From Abyssicoccus albus (lineage in GTDB: Bacteria > Bacillota > Bacilli > Staphylococcales > Abyssicoccaceae), in the NCBI RefSeq assembly GCF_003815035.1, contig NZ_RKRK01000002.1:900811-964810 (forward strand): a stretch of 64,000 bases of DNA, written 5' to 3'. The notes beneath the pieces were generated by a model. That model did not search any database. It saw only the letters and a list, made by a program, of their open reading frames with translations, and had not been told where the DNA came from. Both the position numbers and the translations under genes were made by a program. Shown piece after piece: positions 21,023-33,140 of the stretch (position 1 is its first letter; each line of letters starts with the position of its first letter).

Positions 21023-22192
21023 TTATTGTTCAATCATTTTGCTAATATTTAAGAAGACAACTTTTAAGTATTTACCTTTCTTATAATGTTTTGAAGTGAC
21101 ATAATCTTTCGGTAATCCAATCGTATGTTCAATCGTATAGTCGATATCAATCGTCGACATCGTTTTGTCGATCATCTTCTTGAAGTCTTTCAATGAAATA
21201 TCACTATGGTTCGTTGATAAAACAATCGTTCCATTGTCTTCTACGACTTCTACTGCATCTTTAATCAACTTAGGGTAATCACTTAACACTGAGAAGATTC
21301 GATCATTGACGCGAGCAAAACTCGGCGGATCAATCATGATAAAGTCATACATTAACTGATGCTTCTTCGCATAGTCAAAGTAATTGAATACGTCCATAAT
21401 ATATATAGAATGTTCAGTGGGATCAATTTCATTCAATGCCATATTTCGTTCTATCAACTCAGTTGTACGATTCGCTGCATCAACACTCGTCGTCGTTGCA
21501 CCGTTCAACGCTGCAACGATTGAAAAACTTCCACTATAACTAAATAAGTTCAACATGTTACGTGGTGTATAATTTTTAATAATTTTATTTCTGACATCAC
21601 GTTGATCCATAAATAAACCACTCATCGCACCATCCAAAAGGTCAATCATATAGTTAATGTGATGTTCTTGAACGACTTTCGGATAGGTTGGGTCCCCTTT
21701 AATGACTTCATGTGTAACCTGTTCTAGAAAGCGTTGTTGCTCTATAATAACATCACAATCCAACAAATCATCTAATGCATCATAGAAATAATGGCGATAC
21801 ATATGAATACCTCTATTGTAGAATGTGACCAATACATCCGTGCCATATAAATCAATCGTGACACCGCCAATACCGTCCCCGATATCATTGAATAATCTTA
21901 GACAATTAATTCCATCTTGATTGAATAGACTTTGACGACTTTCAAGCGCTTGATAGAGCTGATCTTTTACAAAAAATTCATCGAAATCTTCTCTCAAATC
22001 AGTTGTAAATAACCATCCGACACCTTTATTTTGAATACCGTAAATTCCTTTTCCAATCGCATCATCATCGATCGTGAGCACGAATGGTTCTCCTTCAGTT
22101 AAATGATGATTCGTATCGATATCACTTTGTTGAATAAGCCATAAGCCGTCTTTATACTGCTTGAAATTTTTTGTAATTTTAATTTGTTTCAT
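21023..22192 (-). CDS. Class I SAM-dependent rRNA methyltransferase, RlmI/RlmK-like
   Basis: 389 residues. An N-terminal PUA-like domain (1-75), a central EEHEE-type domain (75-185, VTIDLYGTDVLVTFY) and a C-terminal Rossmann methyltransferase with NLFSYSGSFSIVAALNGA (SAM site), then VDAANR and IMIDPPSF as the DPPxF catalytic motif. This is the layout of 23S rRNA m5C1962 methyltransferase RlmI. It is 10 bases after the upstream membrane-protein gene, so the two are probably co-transcribed. Target base inferred from family. Confidence 0.85.
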   Translation of the reverse strand: MKQIKITKNFKQYKDGLWLIQQSDIDTNHHLTEGEPFVLTIDDDAIGKGIYGIQNKGVGWLFTTDLREDFDEFFVKDQLYQALESRQSLFNQDGINCLRLFNDIGDGIGGVTIDLYGTDVLVTFYNRGIHMYRHYFYDALDDLLDCDVIIEQQRFLEQVTHEVIKGDPTYPKVVQEHHINYMIDLLDGAMSGLFMDQRDVRNKIIKNYTPRNMLNLFSYSGSFSIVAALNGATTTSVDAANRTTELIERNMALNEIDPTEHSIYIMDVFNYFDYAKKHQLMYDFIMIDPPSFARVNDRIFSVLSDYPKLIKDAVEVVEDNGTIVLSTNHSDISLKDFKKMIDKTMSTIDIDYTIEHTIGLPKDYVTSKHYKKGKYLKVVFLNISKMIEQ

Positions 22193-22202
22193 AGAAACTC
22201 CT

Positions 22203-23423
22203 TTAATAGTTTTTGCTTAAATTGATCAGTAACATCGGTATAGAAATAATACATAATAATAAGTTAATCGGTAGGATTAACTGTGCCAGTTCAACGTCTT
22301 GGAATAATTTAATCGATAGACTCGTGAATAATTTCAACGTAATTAAAAATATGAGTACAAATTGAATCGCACCGTAGCGATCTTTCAATATATTCAAGAC
22401 CGTTACTATAATATATAACAATACGCCACATAACAATACAAATAAATTTAACCATTCATAAATCATATTTAATTGGGAAATTTTGAAATCTCCTGATATT
22501 AATAACCCGTTACGATTATTGAATTCAATCCCAACAAAGATCAGCATAATCATCCCTAGAAACAACTCAATATATGTCACTTTCAACCACGATGGCCATC
22601 TAAACCATGGATCATCTTCAAACAATCTTATTGGATTTAATTTCGTTAAGACATCATGCAATGGATCAAATAAATAGACTTTATTGGAATCTATCGGCCC
22701 TCTTTTTTGCCTCTTCAGTCGTCTAGATAACACTTCTTCATTTGAATCAACATATCCCCAAGGCATGAGAGATTTTTTCAAATACAATGCGACGTATAAT
22801 GACATAAATGACAGTGCTGTTAATACCGTGAAAAAGATATTTATACTTAACACATCAAACGGTGTAAACACATCTTGGTCTAGCACGTGATATACGTAAT
22901 GTTGAGTTGATACGTACGCAATCATAAACATTATTAGCAATAAGAAATAGTGTACTTTGTCATTTTCAGGATTTAATCGATGCTTATATGTAAAATACAA
23001 CCCTAGCAACATAAAGAAAACAAAAAATAACCACGCTAAATAACTATAAACAACCGTCATAAGTAATGTTGTCATCATGACAAATATAAAACTGAATACG
23101 AAATAAGTCATCATCAGCGGCTTATCGTAATCCGTCGTTTTTTTAAGTAATCGTCCAAAGTAAATGAAGAGTAACCCTAGTATAAAAACAATAATGCTAA
23201 ATAGTATTGGGAAGCCACCAATGGATTGACCTAGGATCATTTCAATCTCATCAAAGAATGCATTAAACAAATCTAGCCCGTTTTTTATCGTTGGTGTTTC
23301 TTGAGAAAATACTCCTTTTTCGTGGTACATTGTTATATTTTCATGTTTTATTAACGAGACAATACCTAAGAAGATTAAGTATGCACCAATCACATAACTA
23401 AAAATAACTTCCAATCGTTTCAT
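22203..23423 (-). CDS. Polytopic membrane protein of unknown function
   Basis: 406 residues from the ATG at 23423, which has a GGGGTGAGG site; a longer frame starts without one. About ten hydrophobic segments in two blocks: six between residues 1 and 230, and four between 290 and 406. A charged cytoplasmic loop (about 232-280, with VLSRRLKRQKRG) separates them. I do not recognise the family. A TATAAT box (TGTATAATAG) lies about 20 bases upstream, between it and the pur terminator. It precedes the rRNA methyltransferase gene by 10 bases. Confidence 0.75.
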   Translation of the reverse strand: MKRLEVIFSYVIGAYLIFLGIVSLIKHENITMYHEKGVFSQETPTIKNGLDLFNAFFDEIEMILGQSIGGFPILFSIIVFILGLLFIYFGRLLKKTTDYDKPLMMTYFVFSFIFVMMTTLLMTVVYSYLAWLFFVFFMLLGLYFTYKHRLNPENDKVHYFLLLIMFMIAYVSTQHYVYHVLDQDVFTPFDVLSINIFFTVLTALSFMSLYVALYLKKSLMPWGYVDSNEEVLSRRLKRQKRGPIDSNKVYLFDPLHDVLTKLNPIRLFEDDPWFRWPSWLKVTYIELFLGMIMLIFVGIEFNNRNGLLISGDFKISQLNMIYEWLNLFVLLCGVLLYIIVTVLNILKDRYGAIQFVLIFLITLKLFTSLSIKLFQDVELAQLILPINLLLCIISIPMLLINLSKNY

Positions 23424-23534
23424 AACCTCACCCCAAGTATCACTATTATACACCGTTGAACGATGGAATGCATTTTTCAATCAATGAAGACTACAGTTTT
23501 TACTCTCAATCTTCAATCTGTCGTCGTACTAAAT

Positions 23535-23569
23535 AAAAAAAGTTTTCGAACTATAAATGTTCGAAAACT
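23535..23569 (-). terminator. Terminator of the purine operon
   Basis: AGTTTTCGAAC (23541-23551) and GTTCGAAAACT (23559-23569) form a perfect 11-bp stem; six A before it give the U-tract on the minus transcript. Lies eight bases after the purD stop. Confidence 0.9.
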
Positions 23570-23576
23570 ATAATAA

Positions 23577-24797
23577 TTATATCCCTTTATCCCCAATATC
23601 TTTTCGATAAAACAATCCGTCACTTTCGATTTCATTCACACGTTCATATGCTTGATCTTTTGCAGCTTTTAATGAATCTCCTTGACCCAATACTAATAAC
23701 ACACGTCCACCATTTGTTTTCCAGTCATTACCGTCTTGTTTCAACCCGCTGATTAAAATATGATCTTGACCTTCGTAGCCTTTCACTAAGACATCTTTAT
23801 CATAAGACCCTGGATATCCAACAGATGCCATCATGACACCTAATGTATATTGATCATTGAATGACATCGATACTTCACGCCCGTCATGCAAATCGATGAT
23901 ATGTTGCATAAAGTCAGAAGTCATCGATTCAAGCAATACTTGTGCTTCAGGATCACCAAGTCGTACATTGTATTCGATCACTTTCGGTCCTTCAGTTGTC
24001 CAAATTAATCCGACATACAATATTCCGAAGAAATTCAATCCTTCTTGACTCATTCCATCTACTGTAGGTTTAACAATCTTCGTTATAGTATCACCAATGA
24101 CTTCTTTCGGTAAGTGATTAACCGGTGCATAGGCACCCATTCCCCCTGTATTCGGTCCTTGATCTCCATCATGTGCACGTTTATGATCTTGAGCAATGAT
24201 ATCAAATGCTTTAAACGTTTCATCATTGACCATCACCATTAACGAATACTCTTCACCTTCAAGGAATTGTTCTAATACAACTACAGCTTTTTCATCGACT
24301 GCATAAATTTCTTCAAGTGTTTTCTGAGCATGTTCCATCGTTTCACTGATGACGACACCTTTACCCGCTTTTAAACCATCTTCTTTGATAACAACAGGTG
24401 TAGTAAATTCTTCCAATCGAGTTAATGCAATATCTAAAGAGTTAACCGTAATATGATTCGCTGTAGGTATATCATACTTTTCCATTAATTGCTTCGCAAA
24501 ATCTTTACTCGATTCCATTTGCGCTGCTTTTTGATTCGGTCCGAACACTTTTACACCTGCATCCGTTAGTTGATCTGCTAACCCTTCAGCTAAAGGTGCT
24601 TCGGGTCCAATAATGACCCAATCGATTGACTTATTTTGAGCAAATTGAACAATATTATGATCATCGACACACGTTGCAAAAGACTTCATCGCATCATTCC
24701 CTGGTGCACAATATAACGTATCAACAAGTGGAGATTGGTTGATTTTTTTGGCAATGGCATGTTCACGACCACCACTTCCAACGACTAATACTTTCAT
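23577..24797 (-). CDS. purD: Phosphoribosylamine-glycine ligase
   Basis: 406 residues. N-terminal VLVVGSGGREHAI, ATP-grasp core with KEDGLKAGKGVV and GEEYSLM, and the conserved RAHDGDQGPNTGGMGAYAP. Joins glycine to phosphoribosylamine (step 2 of IMP synthesis). Last gene of the pur operon, followed by the terminator. Confidence 0.97.
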   Translation of the reverse strand: MKVLVVGSGGREHAIAKKINQSPLVDTLYCAPGNDAMKSFATCVDDHNIVQFAQNKSIDWVIIGPEAPLAEGLADQLTDAGVKVFGPNQKAAQMESSKDFAKQLMEKYDIPTANHITVNSLDIALTRLEEFTTPVVIKEDGLKAGKGVVISETMEHAQKTLEEIYAVDEKAVVVLEQFLEGEEYSLMVMVNDETFKAFDIIAQDHKRAHDGDQGPNTGGMGAYAPVNHLPKEVIGDTITKIVKPTVDGMSQEGLNFFGILYVGLIWTTEGPKVIEYNVRLGDPEAQVLLESMTSDFMQHIIDLHDGREVSMSFNDQYTLGVMMASVGYPGSYDKDVLVKGYEGQDHILISGLKQDGNDWKTNGGRVLLVLGQGDSLKAAKDQAYERVNEIESDGLFYRKDIGDKGI

Positions 24798-24810
24798 ACA
24801 AAACCCCTCC

Positions 24811-26289
24811 TTAATGTTTGAAATGACGCATTCCTGTTGTTATCATCGCGATGCCATGCTCATTACACGCATCAATCGATTGCTGATCTTTAATTGATCC
24901 ACCGGGTTGAATAATACATTGAATGCCATGCTCAGCAGCAAGGTCCACCGTATCTCTCATTGGGAAAAATCCATCACTTGCTAAGGCGATGTTTTCATTT
25001 AATTCGGTTGCGCGTTCTATTGCGATTTTCAACGCACCAACACGGTTCATTTGACCTGCCCCGATACCAACCGTATGGGTCGGTGAAGATAATAAAATAG
25101 CGTTACTCTTTACAGATTTAACGACTTTAAGACCTAATAACGCAGCTTCCCATTGCGCTTTAGTTGGTTGTTTGTCCGTTACGACTTGCATATCTTCACG
25201 ACGGGCAAATGCTTGATCTACATCTTGCGTTAAGTAACCACCAGAAACTGATACAAATTCAGTCGCATCTTCATCGACATCCATTTTTACTTCAAGTAGA
25301 CGAATGTTTTTCTTCTGGCTTAAAATTTCAATCGCTTCATCATCAAAGCTTGGTGCAATAATCACTTCTAAGAAAATCTCGTGTAATTTCTCCGCTAACG
25401 CTTTAGTCACTGGACGGTTGAGCGCTACAATGCCTCCGAAAATTGACATTGAATCTGCGGCGTATGCACGATCATATGCTTCTTCAATAGAATCACCAAC
25501 ACCAACACCACATGGGTTCATATGCTTAACAGCAACTGCTGCTGCACGGTCAAACTGTTTTACTAAATTTAACGCAGCATCTGCATCTTTAATGTTGTTA
25601 TAACTTAACGGTTTACCATGGTGTTGCACCGCACCTAAAATTGTATTCGGTGTTGCATTCGTGCGAACAAGATGAGCTTGTTGATGCGGATTCTCACCAT
25701 AACGTAATGACGCTTTAGCACCGCTGAAAAATTCTACAATGGCTTGATCATAATGATACGTATGATTGAAGACTTTGATCATTTTCTCTTTGCGATACGC
25801 ATCCATATCATCGCCAGATTTCAAACGTTCAATTGCTTCATCATAATCGCTCGGATCAACGATTGTTAATACGTGTTTAAAGTTCTTTGCAGCACTTCTT
25901 AACATCGTCGGCCCTCCAATATCGATATTCTCAATCGCATCCATTTCAGTGACACCTTCTTTTGCAACTGTTTCTTCGAATGGATATAAGTTCACCGCGA
26001 CGATATCAATCGGTGTTATGTGGTGTTTGTCCATTGCTTGAACGTGTTCGTCATTATGGCGATCTGCCAAAATACCACCGTGAATTTTAGGGTGTAACGT
26101 TTTGACACGACCATTCATTATCTCTTCGAATTGCGTCACATCACTGACCGGCGTCACTTTGATGCCTGCTTCTTGTAATGCTTTAAACGTTCCCCCCGTT
26201 GAAATGATGTCATACCCTAATTCAACGAGTGATTTGGCGAAATCAATGATACCTTCTTTATTTGATACGCTTAATAATGCATAACTCAT
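24811..26289 (-). CDS. purH: Bifunctional AICAR transformylase/IMP cyclohydrolase
   Basis: 492 residues. N-terminal IMP cyclohydrolase ([34 protein letters not shown]) and C-terminal transformylase with [19 protein letters not shown] carrying the catalytic Lys-His, and SDGFFPMRD. It catalyses the last two steps to IMP using 10-formyl-THF. It is 14 bases upstream of purD on the transcript. Confidence 0.97.
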   Translation of the reverse strand: MSYALLSVSNKEGIIDFAKSLVELGYDIISTGGTFKALQEAGIKVTPVSDVTQFEEIMNGRVKTLHPKIHGGILADRHNDEHVQAMDKHHITPIDIVAVNLYPFEETVAKEGVTEMDAIENIDIGGPTMLRSAAKNFKHVLTIVDPSDYDEAIERLKSGDDMDAYRKEKMIKVFNHTYHYDQAIVEFFSGAKASLRYGENPHQQAHLVRTNATPNTILGAVQHHGKPLSYNNIKDADAALNLVKQFDRAAAVAVKHMNPCGVGVGDSIEEAYDRAYAADSMSIFGGIVALNRPVTKALAEKLHEIFLEVIIAPSFDDEAIEILSQKKNIRLLEVKMDVDEDATEFVSVSGGYLTQDVDQAFARREDMQVVTDKQPTKAQWEAALLGLKVVKSVKSNAILLSSPTHTVGIGAGQMNRVGALKIAIERATELNENIALASDGFFPMRDTVDLAAEHGIQCIIQPGGSIKDQQSIDACNEHGIAMITTGMRHFKH

Positions 26290-26301
26290 AATAGATTCTC
26301 C

Positions 26302-26871
26302 TTATTGATCGATTAATTGTTTAATCGTTTGTGGATAAATTTCATATTCTAAATTTTGAACTCTTAACTGTAATGTGTCTTTCGTATCATCATCGTGAAT
26401 GACACAACTTGACTGGGCAATAATTTCGCCTGTATCCATTCCACTATCTACATAATGCACTGTTGCACCAGTCACTTTGACACCATAATCAAGCGCTTGA
26501 CCAATCGCATCTTTACCAGGAAAACTTGGTAATAAGCTAGGGTGAATGTTCAATATTTTACGGTCAAATGCATTGAGCAATACAGATGTTATGAGTCTCA
26601 TATAGCCTGCAAGTACAATCCATTCAACTTGCTCTTTACGCATAATGGTCAAAATATGCACTTCATATTGACGTTTATTACGCAAATCTTTCGGTGAAAT
26701 GATGTGTACAGGCACGTCATATTTTTTTGCACGTTCGATCACTCCTGCATCTGCTTTGTCTGTCACGACACTTGTCACGTGAATGTTTTTGAAATAACCG
26801 ACTTCGATATAGTTCATAATCTTCTCAAAGTTCGTTCCATTCCCTGATGCAAAGACACTAATGTTCGTCAT
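26302..26871 (-). CDS. purN: Phosphoribosylglycinamide formyltransferase
   Basis: 189 residues from the ATG at 26871, chosen for AAGGAG seven bases upstream; this start lies inside the end of pur[13 protein letters not shown] binds the substrate phosphate, and [12 protein letters not shown] with the later DTGEII holds the Asn, His and Asp catalytic residues. Transfers formyl from 10-formyl-THF to GAR. Confidence 0.96.
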   Translation of the reverse strand: MTNISVFASGNGTNFEKIMNYIEVGYFKNIHVTSVVTDKADAGVIERAKKYDVPVHIISPKDLRNKRQYEVHILTIMRKEQVEWIVLAGYMRLITSVLLNAFDRKILNIHPSLLPSFPGKDAIGQALDYGVKVTGATVHYVDSGMDTGEIIAQSSCVIHDDDTKDTLQLRVQNLEYEIYPQTIKQLIDQ

Positions 26872-27904
26872 CTTGAATCTCCTTACCATCAATGATCATT
26901 GTCGGTTCATTCGTTACTTCACCAATGACAACCGCTTCTTCGCCGTTTTCACGAAGTAATTCAACTGTTTTCTCAACATTTACCTCATCAACGACGACAA
27001 CGAATCCAATTCCCATATTAAAGACATCATACATTCCTAATGTGTCAAGATTCCCTTCATGTTGTAAATAATTAAAAATTGCAGGTAATTTAATTTGTTC
27101 AGTCGAAATATTGACACCAACATGCTCTGGCAACATTCTAGGGATGTTCTCGATAAAGCCACCACCAGTAATATGACTCATTGCATACACTTTAACAGAC
27201 TGTAACAACGCTTGAATTGGCTTGACATAAATTTTTGTCGGTTCTAACAACACATCGATTAATGCTTTTCCTTCAAGTGACGTCGTTTGTAAGTCGATCT
27301 TTTGATCCTTTATAATTTTACGCACAAGTGAGTAACCATTTGAATGAATGCCTGATGATGGTATACCGATTAATTTTTGTCCCGGTTTCACTTGATCGTG
27401 ATGAATATATTGATCCTTCTCAACGGCACCTACCGCAAATCCTGCAACGTCATAATCTCCAACGTCGTACATATCTCCCATCTCAGCAGTTTCCCCACCA
27501 ATTAATGCACAACCTGCTTGGACACAGCCTTCACTAACACCCGCAACGATTGATTCAACCATATCCGGTTCGACTTTATTTAATGCTAAGTAATCTAAGA
27601 AGTATAGCGGTTCTGCACCTGTCGTTAAGATGTCATTGACACACATTGCGACTGCATCGATACCAATCGTGGAATGCTTGTTGTAATCAATCGCTAGTTT
27701 AAGCTTCGTTCCAACACCGTCAGTCCCTGATACTAAAATCGGATGCTTCATATTGAGCTGACCTAAGTCAAATGCAGCACCAAACGATCCAAGCCCACCA
27801 AGAACTTCTTTACGCATCGTACGTTGGACATGCGACTTCATTTGATTGACCGCTTCATAACCTGCTTCAATATCGACACCTGCCGCTTTATATTGATCTT
27901 TCAT
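26858..27904 (-). CDS. purM: Phosphoribosylformylglycinamidine cyclo-ligase
   Basis: 348 residues, AIR synthetase. Shows the Gly-rich loop [12 protein letters not shown] near 35, [12 protein letters not shown], the MCVNDI motif and [11 protein letters not shown]. Closes the imidazole ring of AIR. Overlaps purN by 14 bases, and follows purF by two bases. Confidence 0.97.
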   Translation of the reverse strand: MKDQYKAAGVDIEAGYEAVNQMKSHVQRTMRKEVLGGLGSFGAAFDLGQLNMKHPILVSGTDGVGTKLKLAIDYNKHSTIGIDAVAMCVNDILTTGAEPLYFLDYLALNKVEPDMVESIVAGVSEGCVQAGCALIGGETAEMGDMYDVGDYDVAGFAVGAVEKDQYIHHDQVKPGQKLIGIPSSGIHSNGYSLVRKIIKDQKIDLQTTSLEGKALIDVLLEPTKIYVKPIQALLQSVKVYAMSHITGGGFIENIPRMLPEHVGVNISTEQIKLPAIFNYLQHEGNLDTLGMYDVFNMGIGFVVVVDEVNVEKTVELLRENGEEAVVIGEVTNEPTMIIDGKEIQDDEH

Positions 27905-27906
27905 GA

Positions 27907-29328
27907 CTAGACCCCTTTCACTTTACGATCTTTTTCTTGTGGCAAAATATGATCAATGATTTCAATTGGATAATTCCCTGTAAAGCATGCGTCACATTGA
28001 CCGCGTGATCCAAACTGTTTGAATACATCGTGCATACGATCAACTGATAAATACGTTAAACTATCTGCGCCAATTTCAACTCGAATTTCTGCGACGCTTT
28101 TTTTCGATGCGATAATTTCTGCATGCGTTGACACATCAATACCGTAATAACATGGATTTTTAAGCGGTGGTGATGAAATACCCATGTGCACTTCTTTCGC
28201 TCCTGCATTTTTCAGTGCTTGTACAATATATTTACTCGTTGTTCCACGAACGATTGAATCGTCGATGACGATCACTTTTTTATCTTTAACCAAATCATAA
28301 ACCGGTGAAAGCTTCATTCGTACCGCACGTTCTCGCATCACTTGATCTGGTGTAATAAACGTACGACCGACATACCGATTCTTCAATAGCCCTTGCTCAT
28401 TAATGATACCTGACTGTGCACTAAACCCTTTCGCCGCTGCAAGGGATGAATCCGGTACACCGATGACCATATCCGCATCAATATCTCCCATCTCTTCAGC
28501 GAGTGCAGAACCGAGTGCTTTACGAATACGATAAATAGAGTTCTGATGAAATTCACTGTCTGCTCTTGCGAAATAGATATATTCCATTGAACACATATTC
28601 GGGTATGTCGTATCAACGTAACGATCTTCATCGATGCCATCTTCTGTAATCGTCAACACTTCACCCGGCATAATATCACGAATGTATGTCGCTCCAATCG
28701 CATGAAACGCACACGTCTCACTCGCAACACAATACGCACCATCAACCTCACCTAGCATTAATGGTCGAACACCATGGTCATCTAATGCAACCGTTAATGA
28801 ATCTTCGTGTAAAATAACAAATGCAAATGCGCCTTTAATTTGTTTCAGTGCATGTTTTATTTTATCTTTTCTCGTTGCCGCTTTACTCTTTGCGAGTAAA
28901 TGCGCAAGCACTTCAGAATCGGATGAAGTTTGGAAAATTGCACCTTCATCTTCTAATGCATCGCGAACCTTTTTTGCATTCACTAAATTTCCGTTATGTG
29001 CAAGACCTAAATCACCTTTATGACTCTTAAATAAGAACGGTTGAACGTTACTTAGCTCACTTGCACCGGTTGTTGCGTAACGAACGTGGCCGATTGCATT
29101 TTTATACGATGCAAGTGACTTTACTTTTTGTTCAGGTAACGCTTCAGGTAACAATCCCATGCCACGTGCACCGAATAAATTTTCTCCATTACTCGCAACA
29201 ATGCCAGCACCTTCTTGACCACGGTGTTGCAATGCATGAAGTGCCATATACGTTAATGTTGCAGCACTATCGTGTCCATAAATGCCAAATACTCCACACT
29301 CTTCATTTAAGCCTTTGATGTCATACAT
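27907..29328 (-). CDS. purF: Amidophosphoribosyltransferase
   Basis: 473 residues from the ATG at 29328. The frame continues upstream to a TTG, but the ATG start gives [19 protein letters not shown], as in relatives. The Cys in ECGVFG becomes N-terminal after propeptide removal and is the glutaminase nucleophile; the PRPP motif is [14 protein letters not shown]. Cys residues after residue 380 fit the Fe-S cluster of Bacillus-type PurF. First committed step of the pathway. Starts inside the purL 3' end (22-base overlap). Confidence 0.96.
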   Translation of the reverse strand: MYDIKGLNEECGVFGIYGHDSAATLTYMALHALQHRGQEGAGIVASNGENLFGARGMGLLPEALPEQKVKSLASYKNAIGHVRYATTGASELSNVQPFLFKSHKGDLGLAHNGNLVNAKKVRDALEDEGAIFQTSSDSEVLAHLLAKSKAATRKDKIKHALKQIKGAFAFVILHEDSLTVALDDHGVRPLMLGEVDGAYCVASETCAFHAIGATYIRDIMPGEVLTITEDGIDEDRYVDTTYPNMCSMEYIYFARADSEFHQNSIYRIRKALGSALAEEMGDIDADMVIGVPDSSLAAAKGFSAQSGIINEQGLLKNRYVGRTFITPDQVMRERAVRMKLSPVYDLVKDKKVIVIDDSIVRGTTSKYIVQALKNAGAKEVHMGISSPPLKNPCYYGIDVSTHAEIIASKKSVAEIRVEIGADSLTYLSVDRMHDVFKQFGSRGQCDACFTGNYPIEIIDHILPQEKDRKVKGV

Positions 29329-31487
29329 GATTCGATGGATCCCTTCCAATGTGACTTAATCGTCTGTTGATCAAACGTTATTGTATTGCCTTGCTGTGTT
29401 AAACGAATCGTATCTTCATCCGTAATTCGACCGACAAATGTGTAGTCGTCATTTGATAATTCAGTCGATGAGAAGATGATATAATTCCCTGCAACTTCTG
29501 AGAATAATTGAGACGCTGAATAATCTACGTCAATATCCGCTGATAAATCAAAGTGTGATAATGTTTGCATTAACTTCACAACGAACCCGCCACGGCCGAT
29601 TGGACGTACATGGTTGATCTTACCATCTACAATCAATGCTCTGATGCCCTCACTCATTGTCTTCACGTGTTCTAAATCAATTGATGTATTCATCGCAGAA
29701 ATTTCTTCAGATAATAATTTCTCAACTTGAGAGCCTGCAAGTTCTTCTGTTAAAGATCCCGCGACATAAATATAGTCTCCAACTTTAACCTGTTGGTCTT
29801 TTAAGTATTCAACATCATCAATTAAACCGACCATCCCGACAACTGGCGTTGGTAAAATACTTGAAACAGGTGTCTCGTTATATAATGAAACGTTACCGCT
29901 CACGACAGGTGTGTTCAAGATACGACATGCATTGGCCATCCCTTCAGTTGACTTCTGTAATTGAGCGTAAATATGTGGTTTCTCAGGATTTCCATAGTTT
30001 AAGCAATCGGTCATTGCTAACGGCTTAGCACCTGTTGCAATTAAATCTTGATAAGCACTTAATACAACGGATTCACCACCGACTGTATTATCACTATAGA
30101 CGTGTCTTGCTTTACCATCGATGCTCACCGCAAGGGCTTTATTCGTACCTTCTACTCTAACAATTCCTGCTTCGATACCGCTTCTACGAATCGTATTCGC
30201 ACCAACTTGTGAATCATATTGCTCGTATGCCCATGACTTATTCGCCATCGTTGGATGTTGAATGAGCTGAGTCGTTAGCTGTTCGATATCTAATTCATCG
30301 TATTGTATAGACGGGCTTAATGTTTCTACTTTTCCTTCTAAAATATATACAGGGGCTTCATCACTTAACGGTTGCACTGGGATATCGGCAAACACTTCAT
30401 CATTGTATGTTAAGACGAATCGATCCGTATCAGTCACTTCTCCAATGACTGCACTGTCTAATTCGTAGTGATCGAATAAGTCTAAGAACTTTTGCTCATA
30501 ACCTTTCTCTACAACAAGAAGCATTCTTTCTTGTGTTTCAGATAACATCATTTCGTACGGTGAGATGCCATGTTCACGTGTTGGCACTTTTTCTAATTGT
30601 AAGTGAATGCCTGAGCCACCTTTTGCTGCCATCTCTGATGAACTTGATGTTAGACCCGCTGCACCCATATCTTGAATGCCGACCAGTCCTTCTGTTTGAA
30701 TGGCTTCTAATGTCGCTTCCATTAACTTCTTTCCAACGAATGGGTCACCAATTTGGACAGATGGTCGTTTTGATTCTGACTCTTCACTAAGTTCTTCTGA
30801 TGCAAACGTTGCACCGTGAATGCCGTCTCGACCAGTTTTTAATCCAACGTAAATGACTGAGTTACCGACACCTTTCGCAGTCCCTTTCTGAATGTCTTGA
30901 TGATCAATGACACCGACACACATCGCATTGACGAGTGGATTCCCTTCGTAATAACGGTCGAATTCAATCTCACCAGCAATCGTCGGAATACCAATACAGT
31001 TACCGTATCCACCAATACCACTGACAACACCACGAAATAGTCGTTTCGTCTCTTTAGACGTTAGCTCACCGAACCGTAATGAGTTCAGTAATGCAACCGG
31101 TCTAGCTCCGATACTTTCGATATCACGAATAATTCCACCGACACCTGTTGCAGCCCCTTGATACGGCTCAACCGCTGATGGATGGTTATGCGACTCAACT
31201 TTGAAGACGACCGCTTGATCGTCACCAATGTCAACGACACCGGCTCCTTCACCTGGCCCCATTAAGACATGTTCTCCATCTGTCGGGAATTGCTTCAAAA
31301 ATGGCTTCGAATGTTTGTATGAACAATGTTCACTCCACATCACACTGAAAATACCAATCTCAGTATAATTCGGTAATCTACCTAAAATTTCTTGGACTTT
31401 ATCGAATTCTTGATCTGTCAACCCCATCTCTTGATATAACTTTTCGTCTTTAATCTGTTCTATTGTCGGTTCAATAAATTGACTCAT
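29307..31487 (-). CDS. purL: Phosphoribosylformylglycinamidine synthase, large subunit (short PurL)
   Basis: 726 residues, the short PurL form that needs PurQ and Pur[41 protein letters not shown] and the repeated AIR-synthase-like halves ([23 protein letters not shown]) are intact. Converts FGAR to FGAM using ammonia from PurQ. Sits between purQ and purF. Confidence 0.97.
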   Translation of the reverse strand: MSQFIEPTIEQIKDEKLYQEMGLTDQEFDKVQEILGRLPNYTEIGIFSVMWSEHCSYKHSKPFLKQFPTDGEHVLMGPGEGAGVVDIGDDQAVVFKVESHNHPSAVEPYQGAATGVGGIIRDIESIGARPVALLNSLRFGELTSKETKRLFRGVVSGIGGYGNCIGIPTIAGEIEFDRYYEGNPLVNAMCVGVIDHQDIQKGTAKGVGNSVIYVGLKTGRDGIHGATFASEELSEESESKRPSVQIGDPFVGKKLMEATLEAIQTEGLVGIQDMGAAGLTSSSSEMAAKGGSGIHLQLEKVPTREHGISPYEMMLSETQERMLLVVEKGYEQKFLDLFDHYELDSAVIGEVTDTDRFVLTYNDEVFADIPVQPLSDEAPVYILEGKVETLSPSIQYDELDIEQLTTQLIQHPTMANKSWAYEQYDSQVGANTIRRSGIEAGIVRVEGTNKALAVSIDGKARHVYSDNTVGGESVVLSAYQDLIATGAKPLAMTDCLNYGNPEKPHIYAQLQKSTEGMANACRILNTPVVSGNVSLYNETPVSSILPTPVVGMVGLIDDVEYLKDQQVKVGDYIYVAGSLTEELAGSQVEKLLSEEISAMNTSIDLEHVKTMSEGIRALIVDGKINHVRPIGRGGFVVKLMQTLSHFDLSADIDVDYSASQLFSEVAGNYIIFSSTELSNDDYTFVGRITDEDTIRLTQQGNTITFDQQTIKSHWKGSIESCMTSKA

Positions 31488-31489
31488 CG

Positions 31490-32155
31490 TTATTCTCCCT
31501 TCTCATATGGTGTGATCATTGATTGGAATAACTTCAATCCATCATCTGTTGATAGTAATTGATCCAACGCACGTTCTGGGTGTGGCATCATGCCAAGCAC
31601 GTTCCCTTGTTCGTTCGTAATACCTGCGATATCTTTATAAGATCCGTTCGGATTATCGTTGTAAGTAAACATAATTTGATGATTGTCTACAAGTGATTGG
31701 TACGTCTCATCATCGCAATAGTAATGACCTTCACCATGTGCGATTGGAATCGTTAAGTCTTCTCCGATGTCATATAAATGAGTGAATTGTGAATGATTGT
31801 TGACACGAATTGAATCATTACGACAAATAAACTGATGATGATCGTTATGAATCAAAGCGCCTGGTAACAATCTCGCTTCAGTCAACACTTGGAATCCGTT
31901 ACATACACCAAGAACAAGTTTACCTTCATCGGCAAAGCGTTTAATTTCATCCATAATCGGAGCAACTTTGGCCATTGCCCCACTACGTAAGTAATCACCG
32001 AAGCTGAATCCGCCTGGAATGAGAACACCATCGAATCCTTCTAAGCTCGTTTTACGATAATCTACGTATTCTACTTCACAGTCAATCTTTTTGGCAGCAT
32101 TGTACATATCACGGTCACAATTAGACCCCGGAAATCGAATGACAGCAAATTTCAT
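31490..32155 (-). CDS. purQ: Phosphoribosylformylglycinamidine synthase glutaminase subunit
   Basis: 221 residues from the ATG at 32155 with GGAG inside the purS end as ribosome binding site; a GTG further left is less likely. Class I glutaminase: Cys in LGVCNGFQ, and His/Glu in MMPHPERA. Supplies ammonia to PurL with the aid of PurS. Confidence 0.96.
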   Translation of the reverse strand: MKFAVIRFPGSNCDRDMYNAAKKIDCEVEYVDYRKTSLEGFDGVLIPGGFSFGDYLRSGAMAKVAPIMDEIKRFADEGKLVLGVCNGFQVLTEARLLPGALIHNDHHQFICRNDSIRVNNHSQFTHLYDIGEDLTIPIAHGEGHYYCDDETYQSLVDNHQIMFTYNDNPNGSYKDIAGITNEQGNVLGMMPHPERALDQLLSTDDGLKLFQSMITPYEKGE

Positions 32156-32156
32156 A

Positions 32157-32420
32157 TTACTCCACGTCACTTTCTAAATCTTTAATCGTATAGTCGTATG
32201 TTTCAATCACTGTATTTGCAAATAGTTTGTCAGATAGTGTATTGACGACTTCCTCAATATTCGCTTCATCTTTTTCATCGATTGTAAACGTTAATACTTT
32301 ACCAACACGAATGTCGTCAATTTGCTCATAACCCATATCGTGTACCGCGCGTGTTAATGTTTGTCCTTGAGTATCTAATACTTGTGGTTGTAACCTAACA
32401 TTTAATTCAACGTGTTTCAT
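32157..32420 (-). CDS. purS: Phosphoribosylformylglycinamidine synthase subunit PurS
   Basis: 87 residues, full length. [19 protein letters not shown] and [12 protein letters not shown] match the small bridging subunit that holds PurL and PurQ together. Its start abuts the purC stop (the two share one base), and purQ begins directly after it. Confidence 0.95.
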   Translation of the reverse strand: MKHVELNVRLQPQVLDTQGQTLTRAVHDMGYEQIDDIRVGKVLTFTIDEKDEANIEEVVNTLSDKLFANTVIETYDYTIKDLESDVE

Positions 32421-33127
32421 TATAAGACAGCCCCTTTTAATTTTTTGTAGAATGCTTCGTATGCATCGAGTAAGTTTCCAGTTGATTTACGATAAACATC
32501 TTTATCGAAGTTTTCTTTCGTATCTTTATCCCATAATCGGCAAGTATCTGGTGAAATTTCATCGGCAAGTGTAATAATCCCTTGGTCATCTTTGCCGAAT
32601 TCAATTTTGAAGTCGACGAGTTGTAAGTTCATTTTATCCATCAATTCAATGAGTGCTTCATTAATCTTTAACGCTTTCGTTTTTAATGCTGCAATTTCTA
32701 CGTCGCTTGCAATATTCAATGCTTTCACATGTGCATCTGTTATGAGTGGGTCACCTAATGCATCATCTTTATAGAAAAACTCAACGAGCGGCTTATTTAA
32801 TGGTTGACCTGATTCAAACGGCAACCTTTTCGTAATGCTTCCCGCCGCAACATTTCGTACGACCACTTCTAACGGAATAATCTTCATACTTCGGACAAGT
32901 TGCTCCGTGTCGGATAATTTCTTAATAAAGTGTGATTCAATGCCAAAGTCATGCAAATATTCGAAAATCAAGCTCGAAATTTCGTTATTTAATCGACCTT
33001 TTCCTTCCATAATGTCATGTTTCTCACCATTTCCAGCAGTAACATCATCTTTATACTGAACGTGCAGTTCATTTGGAGTGTCTGTTTTATAAATACGTTT
33101 AGCTTTACCTTCATATAATAATTCCAC
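32420..33127 (-). CDS. purC: SAICAR synthetase
   Basis: 235 residues from a GTG at 33127, which has AGGAGG nine bases upstream; the longer open frame into purK has no site. [32 protein letters not shown] and [14 protein letters not shown] are family hallmarks. Joins aspartate to CAIR. The GTG start may lower its translation relative to its neighbours. Confidence 0.96.
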   Translation of the reverse strand: MELLYEGKAKRIYKTDTPNELHVQYKDDVTAGNGEKHDIMEGKGRLNNEISSLIFEYLHDFGIESHFIKKLSDTEQLVRSMKIIPLEVVVRNVAAGSITKRLPFESGQPLNKPLVEFFYKDDALGDPLITDAHVKALNIASDVEIAALKTKALKINEALIELMDKMNLQLVDFKIEFGKDDQGIITLADEISPDTCRLWDKDTKENFDKDVYRKSTGNLLDAYEAFYKKLKGAVL

Positions 33128-33140
33128 GAGTCGTGACCTC

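Noticed and set aside
23424-23540. Small gene between purD and the membrane protein gene
   Set aside because: Only a short upstream extension of the membrane protein frame and a TATAAT box are present; no separate coding signal.
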